12,727 nucleotides of DNA from contig DCVB01000121.1 of assembly GCA_002327965.1 (NCBI GenBank), positions 1-12,727 of the forward strand, written 5' to 3'. The notes under the pieces were generated by a model. The model was given only the letters and a program-made list of their open reading frames with translations, searched no databases and was not told the DNA's origin. How positions within the stretch are numbered: the stretch's first letter is position 1; the number at the start of each line of letters is the position of its first letter. The stretch is from Candidatus Aminicenantes bacterium UBA2199 (GTDB taxonomy: Bacteria > Acidobacteriota > Aminicenantia > UBA2199). A program made the translations under genes and the position numbers. Below are positions 8,383 through 12,727 of this stretch, in pieces.

Positions 8383-8542
8383 TCTTTTGATCCTTGTGAG
8401 CTCGGGGGTGATTGTCAATCTTCCGGCGGAGGCGATAGAAAACATTTCCTCCTGTTTTAGCGGCATGAGCGAAAAGGGGACGAAGGATATCCCGCTGATT
8501 ATGCTGCTTTCACGTTGGCAGCCATTGTCAAGTAAACGGCAA
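8383..8542 (+). other. Short gap between precursor 1 and the second radical SAM gene
   Basis: This 160-bp stretch is open in the frame of the downstream radical SAM gene, from TTG 8387 through ATG 8465 to ATG 8543. None of these starts has a good ribosome binding site. The encoded segment has no recognisable domain and no counterpart in the two paralogous radical SAM proteins, so I treat it as untranslated or as an uncertain N-terminal extension. Confidence 0.4.
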
Positions 8543-9844
8543 ATGAAATACGTAAAAAAACTCAAGCCCCACGAGTTCAGTATCTGGGGTGACCGGCAGC
8601 CGCTGCTGGGCCAGCTCGACGTGGAGCTGACGGAGCGCTGTGACAACGATTGCCTGCACTGCTGCGTCAACCTCCCGGAGAATGACGCCGGCGCCCGCAA
8701 CCGCGAGATGGGCACCGGTTTCGTGAAGGAAGTCCTGGCCGGGGCGGCCGGCCTGGGCTGCCTGGCCGTGCGCTTCACCGGCGGCGAGCCTTTGCTGCGG
8801 GAGGACTTTGCCGAATTGTACGAATTTGCCCGCCGCCTGGGGATGCAGGTCATCCTGTTCACCAACGGCCGGCGGATCACCCCGGAACTGGCGGGCCTGC
8901 TGGCGCGGATCCCGCCGGGGCGCGCCGTGGAGGTTTCAGCCTATGGCATGCGACCCGAGTCCTATGACCGTGTGGTGCGCCGCAAAAGGGCCTTCACCGA
9001 GTTCCGCCGTGGCATCGGGCTCCTGGCGGAGCATCGGGTCCCCTTCATCGTGAAAGGAGCGCTGCTGCCCCTGCTGAAGGATGAAATGACCGAATTCGAG
9101 GACTGGGCGCGGACGGTTTCAGGCAGGAATGAACCGCCTGGAGTCTCCATGTGCTTCGAACTCCGGCACCGCCGTGACGATCCGGCGAAAAATGCCCGGA
9201 TCGCCGGGCTGCGGGCGACGCCCGATGAGGCCGTCGCCTGGCTGGCCCGGAATCCCCGTTATAGGGAAGAAATGCGGGAGTTCTGCGGAAAATTCATGAG
9301 GCCGCCCGGTGACAGGTTGTTCAATTGCGGAGCCGGGCTTGGCGCCTGCGTGGATGCCTATGGCCGGGCGCAGATGTGCCTGAGCCTGCGCGCTCCTGAG
9401 ACGGTGGTAGACCTCCGCGCCGGGGGCAACGAAACAGCCGGCGACGGAGTCAAAGCCTCCCTGCGCCGGGCGCTCAGCGAATTCTTCCCGCGCCAGCGCG
9501 AGCAACGGGCGACGAATCCCGAATACCTGCGCCGCTGCGCCCGCTGCTTCCTCAAGGGGTTGTGCGAGCAGTGCCCTGCCAAGTCGTGGATGGAGCATGG
9601 CACGCTGGATACGCCGGTGGAATACCTGTGCGCCGTGGCCCACGCCCAGGCGCGCTTCCTGGGATTGATCGCGGCCGGCGAGAACGCCTGGGAAGTCGAA
9701 AACTGGCGGGAACGGATCGCGCGTTTCATTGCTGGCGGCGTGCAGCGCCCCCGCCGCGAAGATGGAGCCGCCGCCGACGGATTTGACGCGGCAAGGGATG
9801 CCGGTTGTCGGCAGCGCGAGGGGCCAGCGCAGGGGGAAACATGA
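8543..9844 (+). CDS. Radical SAM/SPASM peptide-maturation enzyme (second in operon)
   Basis: A 433-residue protein from ATG 8543. CDNDCLHC (C33, C37, C40) binds the SAM cluster and GGEPLL (80-85) is the SAM-contact motif. The SPASM-type Cys set is C248, C262, C269, C279, C332, C335, C341, C344 and C363, with the ending TPVEYLCAVAHA shared with the paralogues (APVEHLCAVARE in the fusion, TPVDYFCRVARA in the third). Enzymes of this class act on the peptide made next door, commonly joining Cys thiols to backbone or side-chain carbons. A hydrophilic tail of about 55 residues follows the SPASM domain and is absent from the third paralogue. I chose ATG 8543 because it puts the first Cys about 30 residues in, as in the other two, but ATG 8465 and TTG 8387 remain possible. 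The stop overlaps the next start as ATGA. Confidence 0.88.
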   Translation: MKYVKKLKPHEFSIWGDRQPLLGQLDVELTERCDNDCLHCCVNLPENDAGARNREMGTGFVKEVLAGAAGLGCLAVRFTGGEPLLREDFAELYEFARRLGMQVILFTNGRRITPELAGLLARIPPGRAVEVSAYGMRPESYDRVVRRKRAFTEFRRGIGLLAEHRVPFIVKGALLPLLKDEMTEFEDWARTVSGRNEPPGVSMCFELRHRRDDPAKNARIAGLRATPDEAVAWLARNPRYREEMREFCGKFMRPPGDRLFNCGAGLGACVDAYGRAQMCLSLRAPETVVDLRAGGNETAGDGVKASLRRALSEFFPRQREQRATNPEYLRRCARCFLKGLCEQCPAKSWMEHGTLDTPVEYLCAVAHAQARFLGLIAAGENAWEVENWRERIARFIAGGVQRPRREDGAAADGFDAARDAGCRQREGPAQGET

Positions 9845-10995
9845 GCGGGAAACCCGTGGCTGCCGGGGAGGGAAGGCATTCCAAAATGGAAATCCAGGAC
9901 CTCCCCCTTTGGAGCCGGCTCAGGGAGCGCCGCGGCGTATTCTCCTTCGACCTGGAGATCACCGCCCGCTGCAACCTGAATTGCCGCCATTGCTACATCA
10001 ATCTCCCCGCCGCCGACGCGCAGGCCCGTTCCCGGGAACTGACGCCGGCGGAGATCGAGCACATCGCCGCCCAGGCGGCGGACATGGGGGCCATGTGGGT
10101 TCTGGTTACCGGCGGTGAGCCCCTGCTGCGCGAGGATTTTCCGGAGATCTACCTGGGCCTCAAGCGCCGTGGCCTCCTCGTTTCGCTGTACACCAACGCG
10201 ACGCTCCTGCGGGATGAGCACTTCGAATTGTTCATGAAATATCCGCCCCGGGACATCGAGGTCACCGTTTACGGCACGACGGCGGAGACGTACGAACGCG
10301 TCACCCGCGTTCCCGGCTCCTTCGCCGCTTTCACCCGCGGCCTGGAGCGGATCATGGCCGGCGGCATCAAGATCCGGCTCAAGGCGATGGCGCTGCGCTC
10401 CAACCTCCCGGAGATGCCGGCGATCGCCGATTTCTGCCGCGCGCGCACCAAGGACTATTTCCGCTTCGATCCCCTGCTGCACTTGCGCTTCGACCGCGAC
10501 GAGCGGCGCAATGCCGAGATCCTCGCGGAGCGCCTGGCGCCCGAGGAGATCGTCGCCCTGGAGCAGGCGGACAGCGAACGCTCCTCCGCCCTGGAAAGCC
10601 GGTGCGGCGACCTGATCCAGGAGGATTTCGCGCATGTGGGCTGCGATCACCTGTTCCATTGCGGGGCGGGGAACGGCAGCTTCGCGGTCGGCTACGAAGG
10701 CCAGTTCCGCCTCTGTTCCTCGCTGTGGGCGCCCGGGACGACCTATGACCTGCGCCGGGGCACGCTGCGCGAGGCATGGGATAAGTTCGTGCCCCGCGTC
10801 CGCGACATGCGCTCGCAGCGGCGGGAGTTCCTGGAGCGCTGCCGCCGTTGCCCGATCATCAACCTCTGCCTGTGGTGCCCGGCCCATTCCCACCTGGAGA
10901 CGGGCGAAATGGACACGCCGGTCGACTATTTCTGCCGGGTGGCCCGGGCGCGGGCGGCGGCGGTCCGCGGCGGGAAAACTACCGGACGGGAATAG
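9841..10995 (+). CDS. Radical SAM/SPASM peptide-maturation enzyme (third in operon)
   Basis: A 384-residue protein from ATG 9841, whose first bases overlap the TGA of the previous gene; AGGGGG (9831-9836) is the ribosome binding site. ATG 9886, preceded by GGAGGGAAGG, is an alternative start that would remove 15 residues. CNLNCRHC (C44, C48, C51) and GGEPLL (91-96) define the radical SAM core. C268, C274, C292, C334, C337, C343, C346 and C365 form the SPASM region. YDLRRGTLREAW (302-313) closely matches YDLRRGTFREAW in the fusion protein (276-287), so these two are the closest pair of the three. The 4-bp overlap points to balanced synthesis with the second enzyme, perhaps as a complex or for sequential modification. 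The gene ends 27 bp from the convergent methyltransferase. Confidence 0.92.
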   Translation: MSGKPVAAGEGRHSKMEIQDLPLWSRLRERRGVFSFDLEITARCNLNCRHCYINLPAADAQARSRELTPAEIEHIAAQAADMGAMWVLVTGGEPLLREDFPEIYLGLKRRGLLVSLYTNATLLRDEHFELFMKYPPRDIEVTVYGTTAETYERVTRVPGSFAAFTRGLERIMAGGIKIRLKAMALRSNLPEMPAIADFCRARTKDYFRFDPLLHLRFDRDERRNAEILAERLAPEEIVALEQADSERSSALESRCGDLIQEDFAHVGCDHLFHCGAGNGSFAVGYEGQFRLCSSLWAPGTTYDLRRGTLREAWDKFVPRVRDMRSQRREFLERCRRCPIINLCLWCPAHSHLETGEMDTPVDYFCRVARARAAAVRGGKTTGRE

Positions 10996-11022
10996 GGGGA
11001 ATCGACACCACCGGCGAAGGAT

Positions 11023-11817
11023 TCATGCCCCTGCCGGTTTCTTCTGCAGCACAACGCCGCCGCTCAGGATTTTCGGATGGATCTCGACGTGGACAACGGC
11101 GAGATCCCGGTCCTGGATCTCGTCGCGCAGCTCCTGCTCGTCGGCAAAAGCGTGGATGAACTCCCGTTGTTGCCAGAGCGTGTCGCCCGGCTCGATCTGC
11201 CGGTAGCCGAGCGTGGCCCAGCTGATAAATCGGATGAAACCATTCCTGCGGGACGAAGCGGCACGGTCGGGGTCCAGGTGGAACTGGATGACGGCATGGC
11301 CCCCGGGCCGCAAGCAGCCGGAGAGGCGGCTGAGGAATTCGCGGCGGCGGCGCCGGGTGGGGATGCAGGAGTAGAGGCGGGCCGAAAGCCAGGCGACGTC
11401 GTATGAATCCGCCGCCAGCGCCAGTCGTGAGATTTCCTGGACCAAGGTCTCGATCTTCAAGCCCCGCTGCTCCGCGTTCCGCCGTGCCTGCTCCAGCATC
11501 CCGGGGGCGAAATCAACGGCGGTGACGGCGAACCCGCGCCGGACCAGGGCCACCGCGTCGCGGCCGCCGCCTCCGCCCAGGAGCAGCAGTCGCCCCCGCC
11601 GGGCCGGCAGCCTGGCCAGCAGGGCCTCCTCGTTGGAGTACAGGCCTTCGTCCACCAGCTCACTCCGCCCCCAGTCCTTCAGCCGCCGGACCGGCGCGTA
11701 CGATCGGCGGCTGAATTCGACCAGGTCGGCCGGTTTCATCACGGCGATGGCCGAGGATTGGAGCAGGCGGCCCAGGCGGAGGATGAAGCGGGCCAGCGCG
11801 ATCCTCGGTCTGCCCAT
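11023..11817 (-). CDS. Class I SAM-dependent methyltransferase
   Basis: A 264-residue Rossmann-fold methyltransferase. Motif I is LLLLGGGGGRD (77-87). The acidic SAM-ribose residue is D102 in VDFAPGML (101-108). A motif like CLRPGGHAVIQF, typical of the post-motif III region, lies at about 168-179. About 60 residues precede the core, including WGRSELVDEGLYSNEE, and may form a substrate lid. ATG 11817 follows a GGAAGG-type site (about 11831-11826). It is the last gene seen of the minus-strand arm, 139 bp after the PqqD-like gene; that gap holds no supported ORF. A RiPP or small-molecule target is possible. The association with the peptide system rests on orientation and position only. Confidence 0.85.
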   Translation of the reverse strand: MGRPRIALARFILRLGRLLQSSAIAVMKPADLVEFSRRSYAPVRRLKDWGRSELVDEGLYSNEEALLARLPARRGRLLLLGGGGGRDAVALVRRGFAVTAVDFAPGMLEQARRNAEQRGLKIETLVQEISRLALAADSYDVAWLSARLYSCIPTRRRRREFLSRLSGCLRPGGHAVIQFHLDPDRAASSRRNGFIRFISWATLGYRQIEPGDTLWQQREFIHAFADEQELRDEIQDRDLAVVHVEIHPKILSGGVVLQKKPAGA

Positions 11818-11956
11818 CCCATCACCCTTCCCGGCGGAGCGGGGGATCGGCGATCGAGACCGGAACGCGAAAGGAGAACTTGCTGGACGGTCGGGGATGG
11901 GAAATGAGAGCAGCCGCCATTTTCAAGGAAGGATCATCAAGGCCCAAGCCGGCCGG

Positions 11957-12259
11957 CTATTTTCTGACGAGCATGCGGCGCGAGGCCAGTTCCCGGACCA
12001 GCCCCAAGACATCGGCCTCGATGACGGCCGTTGTGGCCTCGAATTCCCGGGTAAGCTCGGCGGCCACCTGCCGCAGGCTGCGGATGCCGTCCAGTTTCTC
12101 CCAAATCGCCTTGCCCGTCTCGTTGAGCGTGAACAGGGCGTCCTCGGCATCGCCGACGCCGGCGGCGATCGGCACCAGAATCATCTCTCCCTCGATCAGC
12201 CGGGCCACCACGTCTTCCGAAGGCCCAAATATGTCGTCAATGAAAATCTCTTCGGCCAT
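11957..12259 (-). CDS. PqqD-family peptide chaperone (RRE-like)
   Basis: A 100-residue protein with the PqqD pattern: a beta-rich N-terminal part with DALFTLNETGKAIWEKLDG (40-58), then LRQVAAELTREFE (62-74) and a final helix ending LVRELASRRMLVRK. The LN-x-TG-x-x-IW stretch is the hallmark of PqqD-like winged-helix proteins, which bind RiPP leader peptides and present them to radical SAM and other enzymes. The start is ATG 12259; the ribosome binding site is weak (AAGG about 12 bp upstream). It lies 19 bp after the precursor 2 gene, so the two are surely co-transcribed. The family has no catalytic residues. No other PqqD-like domain is visible in the window, so it may serve both precursors. 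Confidence 0.88.
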   Translation of the reverse strand: MAEEIFIDDIFGPSEDVVARLIEGEMILVPIAAGVGDAEDALFTLNETGKAIWEKLDGIRSLRQVAAELTREFEATTAVIEADVLGLVRELASRRMLVRK

Positions 12260-12278
12260 ATGCTATTAAGCCTTGAAC

Positions 12279-12467
12279 TCAGGATCCGCCGCCGCCGCGG
12301 GACTGGCAGGCGCCGCAGTTGGCCGAGGCATCGGTCCCGCACCCCTGGGAGTTGCTGCCCGGCCCCACATAACCGGTACCGGCCTTGCAGAGGGTGAGGA
12401 CCGCCTCCTCAGGGCGACTGCGAAGCAAAATGGTTAGCCTAGGTGTCAGCCATATCTTTTTTTTCAT
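12279..12467 (-). CDS. RiPP-like precursor peptide 2 (Cys-bearing core)
   Basis: A 62-residue peptide from ATG 12467, with GGAGG at 12477-12473 and a 5-nt spacer; an overlapping ATG at 12471 opens a frame that stops after ten codons. The leader holds W6-x-T-P-x-L and RSRPEEAVL (16-24), then C27-K28. The core is Gly-rich with G42-C43, C51 and C54, the same C-x7-C-x2-C spacing as in precursor 1, and ends in a GGGG run plus Ser62. A tyrosine and several Gly, Asn and Ser residues lie between C27 and C43, where precursor 1 is Trp/Tyr-rich. It is followed by the PqqD-like gene. The modification type is not known. Confidence 0.83.
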   Translation of the reverse strand: MKKKIWLTPRLTILLRSRPEEAVLTLCKAGTGYVGPGSNSQGCGTDASANCGACQSRGGGGS

Positions 12468-12510
12468 TCATTCCTCCATAAGCAAATTCACCATGGGTTA
12501 TTTATAATCA

Positions 12511-12539
12511 ATTATGTCACATTTAGAAGGTTTTGGCAA
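12511..12539 (-). promoter_or_regulatory. Predicted promoter of precursor 2 / pqqD arm
   Basis: On the minus strand TTGCCA (12539-12534) and CATAAT (12516-12511) are 17 bp apart, each matching the consensus at five of six positions. Transcription would start near 12505, about 37 nt before ATG 12467. It lies between the upstream kinase-like gene end and precursor 2, so the peptide can be expressed separately from the gene before it. Confidence 0.62.
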
Positions 12540-12551
12540 TCGGGGATTGCC
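12535..12551. promoter_or_regulatory. Dyad overlapping the -35 box of precursor 2 promoter
   Basis: GGCAAT and ATTGCC form a perfect 6-bp inverted repeat around CGGGG, and the promoter-proximal half lies within the -35 box. It could be an operator. No T-run follows it on either strand, so it is a poor terminator for the upstream gene. Confidence 0.45.
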
Positions 12552-12615
12552 TGATGTGTTCCCGTCCATTCAGCGTTTTTCACCCCCTGAGCACCGGCCT
12601 GAGCGACATGGGAAC

Positions 12616-12727
12616 TCATAAAGGGGTTCTCCGCAGCATGGATGCCAGGTCGGCCTGCTTGGTGAAGCGCAGCTCGAAGCAGGGCACCTCGCGGCTGAAT
12701 GATTCGGCGAGGTCCAGCATGCGGTCC
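12616..12727 (-). CDS. C-terminal end of a probable HPr-kinase-like protein (5' part outside window)
   Basis: The frame is open from the window edge (first full codon at 12726) to TGA 12618-12616 and gives the last 36 residues of a protein, beginning DRMLDLAESFSREVPCFELR. The stretch VPCFELRF aligns with VPCYLMRF near the end of the radical SAM-kinase fusion (residues 636-643), with a similar helix before it and 15-20 residues after it. This suggests another HPr-kinase-like domain, either alone or as part of a second fusion. It is on the same strand as precursor 2 and ends 149 bp upstream of it. The call depends on a short match and the main motifs are out of view. Confidence 0.55.
   Translation of the reverse strand, partial: DRMLDLAESFSREVPCFELRFTKQADLASMLRRTPL

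Noticed and set aside
9358..10893. 511-codon minus-strand ORF opposite the second and third radical SAM genes
   Set aside because: It spans the border of two well-supported genes on the other strand and shows no recognisable motif.
12535..12551. The dyad as a terminator of the upstream kinase-like gene
   Set aside because: No T-run follows on the minus strand, and the dyad overlaps a good -35 box, which fits an operator better.
12498..12569. 23-codon minus-strand ORF within the precursor 2 promoter region
   Set aside because: It has no ribosome binding site, covers the predicted -35 and -10 boxes and dyad, and has no leader-like motif.

Overview
The window is a piece of a GC-rich bacterial chromosome. 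It has a housekeeping half (about 1-5925) and an accessory half (about 6036-12727) that looks like a ribosomally made, post-translationally modified peptide (RiPP) locus. The AT-rich intergenic palindromes, degenerate hexamer tracts and GspG-like pseudopilin remind me of uncultured bacteria of the Aminicenantes/Acidobacteriota type. That placement is an impression, not a result.

Housekeeping half: the 3' end of polynucleotide phosphorylase (KH and S1 domains), a type II secretion/type IV pilin-like pseudopilin, and tsaD (tRNA t6A synthesis) with its own promoter and a TTG start. Next comes a minus-strand pair: a small lipoprotein and an M50-type membrane protein whose zinc-binding and catalytic motifs are all degraded. 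This pair is bracketed by two inverted copies of one composite intergenic repeat. A minus-strand MsbA-like ABC exporter follows, transcribed divergently from the accessory operon.

Accessory half, plus strand: a near-consensus promoter (6036-6064), a 28-codon ORF that overlaps the next start by ATGA, and a 662-residue fusion of a radical SAM/SPASM enzyme to an HPr-kinase-like P-loop domain. These are followed by a 65-residue Cys-containing precursor-like peptide and two more radical SAM/SPASM proteins, which overlap each other by ATGA.

Accessory half, minus strand, converging on the first arm: the C-terminal end of what looks like another HPr-kinase-like protein (cut by the window edge), a second precursor-like peptide, a PqqD-family protein (leader-binding RRE fold) and a class I methyltransferase. 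The two peptides share a leader (W-x-T-P-x-L, then RSRPEEAVL, then CK) and a C-terminal G-C-x7-C-x2-C pattern, although their shared residues are mostly encoded by different codons. Both end in Ser.

Working model (inference): PqqD presents the leader, the radical SAM/SPASM enzymes modify the Cys-bearing core, and the kinase domains phosphorylate the peptide, possibly at the C-terminal Ser as HPr-kinase homologues do in some lasso-peptide pathways. The methyltransferase may add a further modification. No dedicated leader peptidase is visible. The nearby ABC exporter lacks a C39 peptidase domain and may be unrelated.
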